From contig NZ_JOIZ01000013.1 in assembly GCF_000721605.1 (NCBI RefSeq), positions 62,001 through 126,000 on the forward strand: a stretch of 64,000 nucleotides of DNA, written 5' to 3'. Of this stretch, positions 27,478 to 36,264 are shown one piece after another. Below the pieces are notes generated by a model. It was not told the DNA's origin and did not search any database. It was given only the letters and a program-made list of their open reading frames with translations. A program made the position numbers and the translations under genes. How positions within the stretch are numbered: the first letter of the stretch is position 1; each line of letters starts with the position of its first letter. The stretch is from Streptomyces sp. NRRL S-37 (GTDB lineage Bacteria > Actinomycetota > Actinomycetes > Streptomycetales > Streptomycetaceae).

Positions 27478-28709
27478 CGGCCCGCCGCCGCTCCGGCCGT
27501 GACGCGGGCCGCGACCCGGTCCGCGCGCCGGGACAGGGCCACGGCCGAGGTGAGCCGTTCGATCGTCACCGGTACCTCCCAGTCCTCGCGGCGCAGGGTG
27601 GCGAGGGTGGTGGCGGGGACGACGACCAGGTCGGGCGCGCCGGTGTCGACCGCGCGGGCGAGGAGCGCCCAGGCGGCGTCCCAGCGGGACCTCTCGGGGC
27701 GGGCGCGCACGGCGGCCACCACCGCGTCGAGCACGGCCTGGCGCAGATCGCCCCGCTCGGGCAGCTCGGCGCCGGCCGGGTCGGCGAGCAGCGTCTCGGG
27801 GTCGGGGAGGTCCAGCCGGTCCAGGCTCGCCAGGAGTTCCAGGCCGGGTCCGTCACCGACGGTGCCGCGGACCAGCAGGGAGAGGATGTCGCGGGAGGAG
27901 CCGGCCGCGGTCGCGAAGGCGATCAGGGTCAGGGTCATGTCCCAGCTGCGCGGGGAGGGCCAGGGGCCGCCCCGGCGGGTCTCGCCGTCGGGCAGCCGGT
28001 GCACGAGCGCGGGCCGCGCGGTGAGGAACGCGCACACCGCGCGCCGGGCGAACGCCACCGCCTCGGTGAGCTTCCCCGGGTCGAGGCGGGGCAGGGTGGC
28101 GCGGGGCCAGGTCCCGCCGAGGCCGCGGACGACGACCTCGGGGTCGTGGGTCCAGTTCAGGTGCACGAACCGGTTGGCCAGCGGCGGGCTGAGTTCCCAG
28201 CCGTCGGCGGCCGAGGCGCGCGGGTTGGCGGCGGCCACGATCCGTACGCCGGGCGGCAGCCGGAGGGCGCCGATCCGCCGTTCCAGCACCAGCCGCAGCA
28301 GGGCGGCCTGGACGGCGGGCGGCGCGGTGGACAGTTCGTCGAGGAAGAGCAGGCCCCGGCCGGCCCGGACCAGGCGCACGGCCCAGTCCGGCGGGGCCAT
28401 GGGGACGCCCTGTTCGGCGGGGTCGTCGCCGACGACGGGCAGCCCGGAGAAGTCGGACGGCTCGTGGACGCTGGCGATCACGGTGGTCAGGGGGAGGCCG
28501 AGGGAGGCGGCGAGCTGGTTCAGGGCGGCGGTCTTGCCGATCCCCGGCTCGCCCCACAGCAGGACGGGCAGGTCGGCGGCGACGGCCAGGGTCAGGGCCT
28601 CCAGCTGGACGTCGGGGCGGGGTTCGGTGGAGGTGTCGCGCAGGAGGGTGAGCAGGTCACCGGCGACGTCGAGTCGGGAGGGAGAGGCGGAAAGGGCGTG
28701 CGAGGACAT
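27474..28709 (-). CDS. MoxR-type AAA+ ATPase
   Basis: 411 aa. Walker A is LLWGEPGIGKTA (about residue 52) and Walker B GLLFLDELSTAP (about 118), with a sensor-1 asparagine in RIVAAANPR and a lid region after 200. It is the second gene of the three-gene unit; its stop overlaps the VWA gene start. Likely partner of the VWA protein, remodelling a client through ATP hydrolysis, by analogy with other MoxR-VWA pairs. The start is ATG at 28709 with GGTGATCACCC upstream rather than a clear Shine-Dalgarno, so it may depend on readthrough from the upstream gene, 69 bases away. Confidence 0.88.
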   Translation of the reverse strand: MSSHALSASPSRLDVAGDLLTLLRDTSTEPRPDVQLEALTLAVAADLPVLLWGEPGIGKTAALNQLAASLGLPLTTVIASVHEPSDFSGLPVVGDDPAEQGVPMAPPDWAVRLVRAGRGLLFLDELSTAPPAVQAALLRLVLERRIGALRLPPGVRIVAAANPRASAADGWELSPPLANRFVHLNWTHDPEVVVRGLGGTWPRATLPRLDPGKLTEAVAFARRAVCAFLTARPALVHRLPDGETRRGGPWPSPRSWDMTLTLIAFATAAGSSRDILSLLVRGTVGDGPGLELLASLDRLDLPDPETLLADPAGAELPERGDLRQAVLDAVVAAVRARPERSRWDAAWALLARAVDTGAPDLVVVPATTLATLRREDWEVPVTIERLTSAVALSRRADRVAARVTAGAAAGR

Positions 28710-28778
28710 GGGTGATCACCCGTGGTGTGTGAGAGGGCGCAGGTATGGAAAGGGCCGGGGACGCGAGTCCCCGTGGTG

Positions 28779-30155
28779 TCAGTCGCAGATCGCGTGGCGC
28801 GGGCGGGACCGGTGGTGGCCGGGGCGGGGAGGGGCCGGGAGGCCGAAGCGGGGCGCGGGTTCACTCATTCCCGACCGGTACAGCCCGTGCAGGATCCGCC
28901 GCCGCGCGGCCGCTTCGAGTGCGTCCCGCAGCGGGCCGTCGCGCAGGTGTGCCGCGGGGCCCAGCAGGCCCTCGACGACGGCCAGCGCACCGGCGGTGTC
29001 ACCGTGGTCCAGGCGTTCCCGGACGCCGGTGAGACAGTCGGGACGCCGGTGCGCCCGGTCGACGGCCCGCAGGCAGGGGAGCGGGGTGCCGGTCAGGGCG
29101 ACCAGCAGCTCCTCCCGCCTGAGCTCGTCCGGGTCGTGGTCCAGCGGCGCCAGTACGCCGTCGACCAGGCCGATGCGGTGCTGTGCTCCCCGGCACTCCA
29201 CGAGCTGCGGCCGTCCTGCCGGTGCCGGTGTCCGGGGCGGGCCGGCCGGCGCGTGCCCGGGGACGAGCGCGGAGGCGACCAGCGGGTGCAGCCGGCCGGG
29301 CTCGATCGCCCCGGCACGGAGCAGTTCCAGGTCGGGCAGGACGTAGGCCGCCGCTTCGGGCAGGACCGGCAGCGTGGTGGCGGAGCCGTCGGTGGGGGCG
29401 TGCCCGATGCGCAGGGCGGGTGCCGCACCGCCCTGGTCGTCCTCGGTGAGGTCCAGGCGCAGCCGCTGCCGGACCCCGATGCGCACGGTGACGGCACCGC
29501 TGGTGCGCCCGGCGTCGCGGAGCACGATCCGCGTCTCGTCGGCCCAGCGGTCGACGGCGCAGTGGTGCCCGGGCACCAGCGGCACCGACCGGTCCCGGTG
29601 TCCCGCCCGCGGGCCGGCGCCGGCCCGGAACGGCAGTTCGCCGGACCTGCGCGCGTCCCACAGGTGACGGTGCAGGTCGAGGCGGAACCGGGGGCTGGGG
29701 CGCGCCCGCGGGTGCCGGGCGGCGCCGGCCCGGAGGCGGTCGCCGTCCCACAGGGCGAGGCTGATCCGCTGACCGCCCTCCGCCCAGGCGGGCGGCGTGC
29801 GGACCACGAGGTACACCGGGTCCTGATGGCCGTAACGGGCCAGAGCGACGGTGAGGCCGGGGCGCAGCAGTCCGTCGGGGGCGACTCTCGGCATGTGCCA
29901 GCGCAGCAGGTCGGGCGCCAAATGCCGTAGGTCGTCCCGGACTTGGGCCGTGAGCTCCCGGCCGTGGGTGCGGGTCAGGAGACGCAGGTCCAGATCGACG
30001 TCGACACCTGCGGCGGCACACGCCCCCGCCCAGTCGCCGGCGTGCCGGCGGGCGGTCGCGGTCTCGATCATGGAGGGCGGCACGGCGTACTCACGTACGC
30101 GCCGCCAGAGGGAAAGGCGGGAGTTCCCGTTCGCTGTCGGTGGATGCATCAGCAC
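28779..30155 (-). CDS. Uncharacterised protein, first gene of MoxR-VWA unit
   Basis: 458 aa; I do not recognise the family. No signal peptide, no membrane helix and no catalytic motif that I can identify. The N-terminal 25 residues contain SLWRRVREYAVPPSMIETA. The middle is rich in Arg/Leu/Pro with short beta-like stretches (PVYLVVRTPP, AVTVRIGVRQRLRLDL). The C-terminal third has HRIGLVDGVLAPLDHDPDEL and a helical ending. It may be the client or effector of the MoxR ATPase and VWA protein: gene order on the minus strand is this protein, MoxR, VWA. The start may be GTG 30155 or ATG 30149; AAGGTGAG lies just upstream. The high Arg content gives a basic protein. Confidence 0.75.
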   Translation of the reverse strand: MLMHPPTANGNSRLSLWRRVREYAVPPSMIETATARRHAGDWAGACAAAGVDVDLDLRLLTRTHGRELTAQVRDDLRHLAPDLLRWHMPRVAPDGLLRPGLTVALARYGHQDPVYLVVRTPPAWAEGGQRISLALWDGDRLRAGAARHPRARPSPRFRLDLHRHLWDARRSGELPFRAGAGPRAGHRDRSVPLVPGHHCAVDRWADETRIVLRDAGRTSGAVTVRIGVRQRLRLDLTEDDQGGAAPALRIGHAPTDGSATTLPVLPEAAAYVLPDLELLRAGAIEPGRLHPLVASALVPGHAPAGPPRTPAPAGRPQLVECRGAQHRIGLVDGVLAPLDHDPDELRREELLVALTGTPLPCLRAVDRAHRRPDCLTGVRERLDHGDTAGALAVVEGLLGPAAHLRDGPLRDALEAAARRRILHGLYRSGMSEPAPRFGLPAPPRPGHHRSRPRHAICD

Positions 30156-30563
30156 TCACCTTGCGTGGACGGGACCTCCCATCCGAGAACAGATTGAGTG
30201 GTCATCGCGGCGAGCATAGCCCTCCGCGCGACGATCTGTCAGGTGCCTTTCGCCGTCGGCGGTGGTACGCCTCCGGCTCGGCCGTCAGAGTGACCGGGGC
30301 TCCTGATCTGCGCACGGGGGTGCTCCTCGGCGGGTTCCGGTACGTGCGGTGGTGCCGCTCGGGTGGTTACAGCGTCACGTCTCCGCACAGGTGCACCTCG
30401 ACGCCCAGTCCGGCGAAGAGGACGGCCTTGGCGCGCGGTGCCTTGTCACCGGTTGTTCATGATGCGTCGGACGGCGCGCGCATGACAGGACAGGCGCCAC
30501 GGGCATCGTCTTGGCATGAACCTGCGACCCGATGGCCGGGCCGCAGTCTCACGGAGGTGTGGG
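30156..30563. other. Gene-free stretch upstream of phospholipase gene
   Basis: 408 bases without a credible full gene. It should hold the divergent promoters for the 458-aa gene and for the phospholipase A2 gene. On the minus strand at about 30367-30455 a short open frame ends in AVLFAGLGVEVHLCGDVTL and a stop, but has no start codon; it may be the 3' remnant of a lost gene. Confidence 0.5.
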
Positions 30564-31016
30564 ATGAACCGAAGGCTCGCCACCGCACTCGCCGCCCCGG
30601 CCCTGGCCCTGGCCGGTGTCCTCGGCACCGCCACCGGCGCCGAGGCCGTACCCGCCGACAAGCCCCAGGTCCTCGCGAGCTGGACGCAGACCAGCTCGTC
30701 GAGCTACAGCCTCTGGACCGCCGCCCGCGCGAACCGATCCGCCTGGTCCGCCTACCAGTTCGACTGGTCCACCGACTACTGCTCCTCCTCCCCCGACAAC
30801 CCCTTCGGCTTCCCGTTCTCGACCGCCTGCGCCCGCCACGACTTCGGCTACCGCAACTACAAGGCCGCGGGCACGTTCAGCGCCCACAAGACGCGGCTCG
30901 ACAGCGCCTTCTACGAGGACCTCAAGCGTGTCTGCAACGACTACGGCGGCGCCACGAAGACCGCCTGCGACAGCACCGCGTGGACGTACTACCAGGCCGT
31001 CAGGGCCTTCGGCTGA
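30564..31016 (+). CDS. Secreted prokaryotic phospholipase A2
   Basis: 150 aa. A signal peptide of about 28 residues (RRLATALAAPALALAGVLG, ending AEA) is followed by a small helical domain with four cysteines. CARHDFGYRNYK carries the catalytic His-Asp pair of the prokaryotic PLA2 family (as in the secreted Streptomyces violaceoruber enzyme), preceded by the TDYCSSSPDNPFGFPF Ca-loop region. It hydrolyses sn-2 acyl chains of phospholipids outside the cell. The ATG at 30564 was chosen because GGAGG lies seven bases upstream and it opens the signal peptide; an ATG at 30516 would add 16 residues without such a site. Confidence 0.92.
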   Translation: MNRRLATALAAPALALAGVLGTATGAEAVPADKPQVLASWTQTSSSSYSLWTAARANRSAWSAYQFDWSTDYCSSSPDNPFGFPFSTACARHDFGYRNYKAAGTFSAHKTRLDSAFYEDLKRVCNDYGGATKTACDSTAWTYYQAVRAFG

Positions 31017-31094
31017 GCCCGCCGTTCCACCGCCGCCCGGTCCCACCGCCGCCGCCCGACGGGCCGGCGGCGGTGCGCCGCCGGCCCGCGCGGA

Positions 31095-33161
31095 CTACCG
31101 GCGGCCGCGCACCAGCACGTACAGGAAGTACGGCGTTCCGATCACGGCCGTCATCAGGCCGGCGCCCAGCTGGGCGGGGGCGATCACGGTGCGGCCCAAC
31201 AGGTCGGCCGTGCACACCAGTACGGCGCCGAGCAGCAGCGCGACCGGCAGGACGCGGGTGTGCCGCCGCCCGACGAGGGCGCGTGCCGCGTGCGGGGCGA
31301 CCAGGCCGACGAAGCCGATGGTGCCCGCGGCGGCGACGGCGGCGGCACTGAGCAGCACGCTCAGCACGAGGAAGCCCAGTCTCCCGCGCGCCAGGTCGAG
31401 TCCGAGCAGCCGGGGGGTGTCCTCGTCGAGGGAGACCAGGTCGAGTTCCCGGTGCCGTACGCCGGCCACCGCGACGCCGACGGCGAGGACGGCCGCGAGG
31501 GGGAGGACGTCGGGCATGGTCCGGCCGTACGTGGAGCCCGACAGCCAGGTGAGGGCCTTGGTCGCGTTGAACGGGTCGGTGAGCACGATCAGCAGGCTGA
31601 TCAGGGCCGTCGTCGCGGTCGCGGTACCGATGCCGACGAGCACCAGCCGGTTCTGCTGGTACCCCCCGCGCGCGGCGAGGCCGAACACGACGACCGCGGC
31701 GACCGCGGATCCCGCGAAGGCCGCCCCGGCGACGCCCCACCCCCCGACGACGGGGACCGTCGTCACCAGGATCACCGCGCCGAGCGCGCCGCCGCCGGAG
31801 ACGCCCAGGACGACGGGTTCCGCCAGCGGGTTGCGGGTGACGGCCTGCACCAGGGTTCCGGCCAGCGCGAGCGCCGCCCCGGCGAGGAGCGCGGCGGACA
31901 CCCGGGGCACACGGGTGTCCAGTACGAAGGAGACGGTCCTGCCCGCCCTGCCCTGCGCCCAGTTGACCACGTCGCCCAGCAGCAGCTTGCTGTCGCCCAG
32001 CAGGACGGCGGCGATCACGACGCCGGCCAGGACGACCGTCAGCACGGTGAGCGTGGTGAGGAAGACGGCGCGGCTGCGGATGCGCAGGGTGTCCGGCGCG
32101 GCGGCGCCTGCGGTGTCACGGAGCCGGGCCGCCATCACCACCAGGAAGGCCGCGCCGACGAGGCTGGTGACCACACCGGTGGGGACGGCGACCGCGGTGT
32201 CCGCGTCGACGAACGTCCGCAGCAGCACGTCCGCCCCGAGCACCAGCGCGGCACCGACGAGGCCCGCGACCGGCACGCCCGCCCGCAGCAGCCGCAGCCC
32301 CCGGACGCGGCGGGCGAGCGGGCGGGCGAGGGCCGGGGCGCACAGGCCGACGAAGCCGATCGGGCCGGCCAGGGTGACGGCCGCCGCGGACAGCAGCGTC
32401 GCCAGGACGACGGCGGTGACGCGGGTGGCCCGCACCGGCACGCCGAGTCCGCGGGCCGCGTCGTCGCCGAGGGCGAGGGCGTCGACCCGGCGGGCGATGA
32501 GCAGCAGACCGGCGAGGCCGACGACGGCGACGGGCAGCATCTGGAGGACACCGTCGAAACCGTTCTGGCCGATATTGCCCTGGTTCCACTGGTAGAGGCC
32601 CTCGGTCTGCTGCGGGAACAGCAGGAGCAGCCCCTCGGTGACGGCGGTGAGTCCGAGCGCGAGCGCGGTACCGGCGAGCACCAGCCGTACGGTGCCGGCG
32701 CCGAGCCCCGACAGTCCGAGGACGACGGCCGCCGCCGCGAGCCCGCCGGCGAAGGCGACGCCCGAGGAGGCGAGCAGCGGCAGGGAGACGCCGGTGACGG
32801 CGGCGATGCCGAGGGCGAAGTAGGAGCCCGCGTTGACGGCGAGGGTGTCCGGGGAGGCCAGGACGTTGCGGCTGACGGCCTGCAGGGCGACGCCGGCCAT
32901 GCCGAGGGCCGCGCCCACGAGGAGCCCGGCGGTCATGCGGGGCAGCCGTGAGGCGATGACGACGGACGCGTCGGCCGGGTCGGCCCGTCCGGTGAGGGCC
33001 TTGAGGACCTCGGCCGGGCCGACCGCGGCGGTGCCCTGGGTGATGTCGACGACGGCGAGGGCCGCGACCAGGAGCACGAGCGCGGTCGTCACCGCGGCCG
33101 CGCCCGTCCGGGACCCGGCCGTCGCCGGACGGGCGGTGGGAGTGGTGGCGGTGACGGCCAT
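31095..33161 (-). CDS. Fused double FecCD iron-siderophore ABC permease
   Basis: 688 aa, twice the usual permease length. Two homologous halves of about 330-340 residues each carry about nine to ten membrane helices and the FecCD segment: GFVGLCAPALAR in the first half and GFVGLVAPHAAR in the second, the latter closer to consensus. This is the FhuB arrangement, where one chain forms the whole membrane channel. Last gene of the ATPase - binding protein - permease operon; it starts 4 bases after the binding-protein stop. It imports Fe(III)-siderophores across the cytoplasmic membrane. Which siderophore cannot be told from the sequence. Confidence 0.93.
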   Translation of the reverse strand: MAVTATTPTARPATAGSRTGAAAVTTALVLLVAALAVVDITQGTAAVGPAEVLKALTGRADPADASVVIASRLPRMTAGLLVGAALGMAGVALQAVSRNVLASPDTLAVNAGSYFALGIAAVTGVSLPLLASSGVAFAGGLAAAAVVLGLSGLGAGTVRLVLAGTALALGLTAVTEGLLLLFPQQTEGLYQWNQGNIGQNGFDGVLQMLPVAVVGLAGLLLIARRVDALALGDDAARGLGVPVRATRVTAVVLATLLSAAAVTLAGPIGFVGLCAPALARPLARRVRGLRLLRAGVPVAGLVGAALVLGADVLLRTFVDADTAVAVPTGVVTSLVGAAFLVVMAARLRDTAGAAAPDTLRIRSRAVFLTTLTVLTVVLAGVVIAAVLLGDSKLLLGDVVNWAQGRAGRTVSFVLDTRVPRVSAALLAGAALALAGTLVQAVTRNPLAEPVVLGVSGGGALGAVILVTTVPVVGGWGVAGAAFAGSAVAAVVVFGLAARGGYQQNRLVLVGIGTATATTALISLLIVLTDPFNATKALTWLSGSTYGRTMPDVLPLAAVLAVGVAVAGVRHRELDLVSLDEDTPRLLGLDLARGRLGFLVLSVLLSAAAVAAAGTIGFVGLVAPHAARALVGRRHTRVLPVALLLGAVLVCTADLLGRTVIAPAQLGAGLMTAVIGTPYFLYVLVRGRR

Positions 33162-33165
33162 CGCG

Positions 33166-34152
33166 CTACTTCGTCAGCGAGGCGACGAGGGCGTCGGTGT
33201 ACGCCTCCATCGAGCCGGTGCCGCCGAACATCCAGATGCCGTCGTCCAGCCGGTGGACGTCACCGGACTTCACGAACGGCAGCGACTTCCACACGGAGTT
33301 GCCGGCGAGTTCCTTGCCGAACGGGTCGCTGCTCGCGTCGTCCTTGTTGCCGATGTAGGCGAACTGGACCTTGCCCAGGCCGGTCAGTCCCTCGACGTCG
33401 GTGGAGGCCAGGCCGTAGGCCTCGTCGCCCTTCTGCTTCCAGGCGTTCTTCAGGCCGAGCCGCTCGTTGACGGCGCCGATGAGCGAACCGGAGGTGTAGG
33501 GGCGCAGGGAGACCTGGTTGGAGGCGACGTAGCCGTCGGCGAAGGCGATCTCCGCGCCGTCCAGGCCGGCGTCGGCGAGGGCCTTCTGTCCCTCGGCGAG
33601 CTTGGTGTCGAAGTCCTTCTTCAGCGTGGCCGCGCGCTCGGTGGTGCCGGTGGCCTCGGCGATGAGGTCGACGTTCTTCAGCATCTGCCCGATCGGGTCG
33701 GCGGCGTCGGCGGACTTCACCTCCAGGACCGGGGCGACCTTGCGCAGCTGCTCGACGGCGTCGGGCTTCAGGTCGGTGGTGGCGACGATGAGGTCGGGCT
33801 TGAGCGAGGCGATGGTGTCCATGCTGGGCTCGCCGCGGGTGCCGATGTCCGTGGGCTCGTTCTTGAGCGGGACGGCGGCGTCCCAGGTCCTGTAGCCCTT
33901 GACGTCGGCGACGCCCACCGGGTCGACGCCGAGGGAGACCAGGTGCTCGACGACGTTCCACTCGGTGCCGACGACCTTCTCGGCAGGGCCGTCGAGTTCC
34001 ACCTTCGCGCCGGTGGCGTCGGTGAGGGTGATGGCCTGCGCGGACTCCTTGGCGGCCGTGTCGTCGTCGGCGGCGGGTTCGGTGGTGCCGCAGGCGGCCA
34101 GCAGGAGGGCGGCGGCGGTGGCCAGGGGCGCGGTGAGCAGGAGGCGTCTCAT
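33166..34152 (-). CDS. Iron-siderophore binding lipoprotein
   Basis: 328 aa. Lipobox LLAAC (Cys21) and a class III (FecB/FhuD-like) fold: VVGTEWNVVEHLVSLGVDPV, KPDLIVATTDLKPDAVEQL and a long linking helix. It captures the ferric siderophore at the cell surface. The ATG at 34152 overlaps the ATPase stop as ATGA, so the two are translationally coupled; the longer upstream frame is antisense-like through the ATPase gene. Presumably iron-repressed through the box at 35009. Confidence 0.94.
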   Translation of the reverse strand: MRRLLLTAPLATAAALLLAACGTTEPAADDDTAAKESAQAITLTDATGAKVELDGPAEKVVGTEWNVVEHLVSLGVDPVGVADVKGYRTWDAAVPLKNEPTDIGTRGEPSMDTIASLKPDLIVATTDLKPDAVEQLRKVAPVLEVKSADAADPIGQMLKNVDLIAEATGTTERAATLKKDFDTKLAEGQKALADAGLDGAEIAFADGYVASNQVSLRPYTSGSLIGAVNERLGLKNAWKQKGDEAYGLASTDVEGLTGLGKVQFAYIGNKDDASSDPFGKELAGNSVWKSLPFVKSGDVHRLDDGIWMFGGTGSMEAYTDALVASLTK

Positions 34153-35003
34153 GAGGTGGTGCCGAGCCTTTCGCTTCGGGTGTGGTGACGGCCGATGGCG
34201 CGGGTGCGCAGCCGACCGGTGAGGGGGTCGGTGTCGACCTCGATCCGGATGCCGTAGACCTCGGTCAGGCGCTGCGGGGTGAGGACGTCCTCGGGCGGGC
34301 CCTCGGCGACGACGCGTCCGGCCGCGAGGAGCACGATCCGGTCGGCAACGGCCGCCGCCTGGTCGAGGTCGTGCAGGACGACGCCGACGGCGATGCCGTG
34401 TTCGTCGGCCAGGTCCCGCATGAGGTCGAGGAGTTCGACCTGGTAGCGCAGGTCGAGGTAGGTGGTGGGTTCGTCGAGGAGGAGGACGCCGGTCTCCTGG
34501 GCGAGACAGCCGGCCAGCCACACGCGCTGGAGCTGTCCTCCGGAGAGGTGCTCGGCTCCGCGGTCGGCGAGTTCGGCGACGCCGGTGAGGGCGAGGGCAC
34601 GGTCGACGGCGGCACGGCCGCCGGGATCCGCGCCGCCCCATCGGCCGCGGTGCGGGTAGCGTCCGAACTCGACGACGTCCCGCACGCTGAGCCCGCTGGG
34701 GGTGGGGCGTCCCTGGAGCAGCAGGGCGACGCGGCGGGAGAACTCCCGGGGGCCGAGGGCCAGCGCGTCGGTGCCGGCGTCGATCGTGAGCGTGGCGGTC
34801 CGCGGCCGTTGCAGCCGGGCGACGGTGCGCAGCAAAGTCGACTTGCCGCTGCCGTTCGGGCCCACCAGGGCGGTCACTTCGCCGGGGCGCAGGGTCAGCG
34901 CCGCGCCGTGCACGACGTCGGCGCCGTCGTACGCCACGGTCACATCGGTGGCCGACAGTTGATGGCCGCGCGGGCCCGGGACCGCCTCTTCAGCAGGAAT
35001 CAC
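34149..35003 (-). CDS. Iron-siderophore ABC transporter ATPase
   Basis: 284 aa. Walker A GPNGSGKST, signature LSGGQLQRVWLA, Walker B VLLLDEPTTYLD and the switch His in VLHDLDQAA are present; FecE/FhuC type, with the typical C-terminus (VYGIRIEVDTDP). First gene of the operon and directly downstream of the candidate iron box. Confidence 0.95.
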   Translation of the reverse strand: MIPAEEAVPGPRGHQLSATDVTVAYDGADVVHGAALTLRPGEVTALVGPNGSGKSTLLRTVARLQRPRTATLTIDAGTDALALGPREFSRRVALLLQGRPTPSGLSVRDVVEFGRYPHRGRWGGADPGGRAAVDRALALTGVAELADRGAEHLSGGQLQRVWLAGCLAQETGVLLLDEPTTYLDLRYQVELLDLMRDLADEHGIAVGVVLHDLDQAAAVADRIVLLAAGRVVAEGPPEDVLTPQRLTEVYGIRIEVDTDPLTGRLRTRAIGRHHTRSERLGTTS

Positions 35004-35008
35004 GTGGC

Positions 35009-35027
35009 AAGGTTAGCCTACCCTTAA
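35009..35027 (-). promoter_or_regulatory. DmdR/IdeR-type iron box
   Basis: On the minus strand TTAAGGGTAGGCTAACCTT matches most positions of the actinobacterial iron-box consensus (TTAGGTTAGGCTAACCTAA). It lies 6-24 bases before the ATPase start, where a bound Fe-repressor would block transcription under iron sufficiency. Confidence 0.85.
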
Positions 35028-35082
35028 TTCCCGTTATCAGGGGGTGACCTGGGAGAAAGCCGGAACGGGTGGGTGCCGTCCG

Positions 35083-36264
35083 TCAGAAGGCGTAGCGGAT
35101 ATCGAGCCACGGTGTGTGCCGGGTGGCCAGTTCGCGCAGGTCCGCGAGGGCGCGGCGCTTGATGCCGGCGCGGTAGCGGAGGTTGAGGGCGCCGTTCTGG
35201 GAGCGCTTGGTCTCCTGCGCGGCAGGCTGCCACAGCACGTCCTCACCGCGCGGATGCCAGCGGAGGTTGACCTCGTGCAGCTCCGCGTTGTGGGTGAGCA
35301 TGATGACTTCGGCGCGGGCCTGCCGCTTCACGCGCTCGGGCAGTACGTCGTCCATGTGCCGCAGCAGTCCGGCCCAGGCGTCCTGCCAGCCGGGGCGGAC
35401 GACGACGGGTGAGAGGTTGAAGTGCACTTCGTACCCGGCGTCGAGGAAGTCCGCGGCGGCGGCGATCCGCCGGTCGACCGGGCTGGTGCGCAGGTCCAGC
35501 AGGCGCGAGTCGCCGGCCGGCATCACCGAGAAGCGGATACGGGTGCGGCCGCGCGGGTCGAGCTCCAGCAGGTCGGGGTTGACGAACTTGGTCGCGAAGG
35601 ACGCCTTCGCGGTGGGCCAGTCGCGGAAGGCGCGCACCAGGTCGGCGGTGTTGTCGCAGACGAGGGCGTCGACGGAGCAGTCGCCGTTCTCGCCGATGTC
35701 GTACACCCATGCCTCGGGGTCGCACTGGTTGGGCTCCGGTTTGGGGCCCTGGGCGGCAACGTGGCGGCCGAGGTGGGCGATGATCCGGTCGATGTTGGTG
35801 AAGAGGGTGATCGGGTTGGCGAAGCCCTTGCGGCGGGGGACGTAGCAGTACACGCAGGACAGGGCGCAGCCGTTGGACGGGCCGGGGGCGATCCAGTCGG
35901 CGGAGCGGCCGTTGGGGCGGGTGGTGAGCGTCTTCTTCACGCCCAGGACGAGGGTCTCGCGCTTGAGCCGCATCCAGCGGTCGGCGCTGCCCTCGTTGCC
36001 GTGGAGTTCGGGGATGCGCCAGTGGGAGTCCGTCTCGATCAGCCGGGCCCCGGGGAACCGGGCGATGATCTGCCGCCCGCGGGGCGAGGCGGCGGCGGCC
36101 GGTTCGGCGTGGATCTCCCGGATCGCGAGAAGCCGGCGCGCCTGCGCGGAGTCCCGGAAGGCAGAGGCGGACGCCGCCGTCCCGGCCGGCGGTGCCGCCG
36201 GCAGGTCGTCGAGACCGAAGAGCGGCTCCTGGGAGCCGGGGGACGCGGACGGAGGGTGGTGCAT
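35083..36264 (-). CDS. Spore-photoproduct-lyase-like radical SAM protein
   Basis: 393 aa. The CX3CX2C cluster CALSCVYC (about residue 133) binds the radical-SAM [4Fe-4S] cluster and is embedded in PGPSNGCALSCVYCYVPR, close to SplB-family proteins. Later conserved segments are CSVDALVCDNT and RFSVMPAGDSRLLD. The C-terminal 100 residues include HNAELHEVNLRWHPRGEDVLW, as in spore photoproduct lyase relatives. True SplB repairs spore DNA photoproducts in endospore formers; the role in streptomycetes is unknown. The first 60 residues are Ala/Pro-rich and probably disordered. ATG 36264 was chosen over the longer open frame. Confidence 0.82.
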   Translation of the reverse strand: MHHPPSASPGSQEPLFGLDDLPAAPPAGTAASASAFRDSAQARRLLAIREIHAEPAAAASPRGRQIIARFPGARLIETDSHWRIPELHGNEGSADRWMRLKRETLVLGVKKTLTTRPNGRSADWIAPGPSNGCALSCVYCYVPRRKGFANPITLFTNIDRIIAHLGRHVAAQGPKPEPNQCDPEAWVYDIGENGDCSVDALVCDNTADLVRAFRDWPTAKASFATKFVNPDLLELDPRGRTRIRFSVMPAGDSRLLDLRTSPVDRRIAAAADFLDAGYEVHFNLSPVVVRPGWQDAWAGLLRHMDDVLPERVKRQARAEVIMLTHNAELHEVNLRWHPRGEDVLWQPAAQETKRSQNGALNLRYRAGIKRRALADLRELATRHTPWLDIRYAF

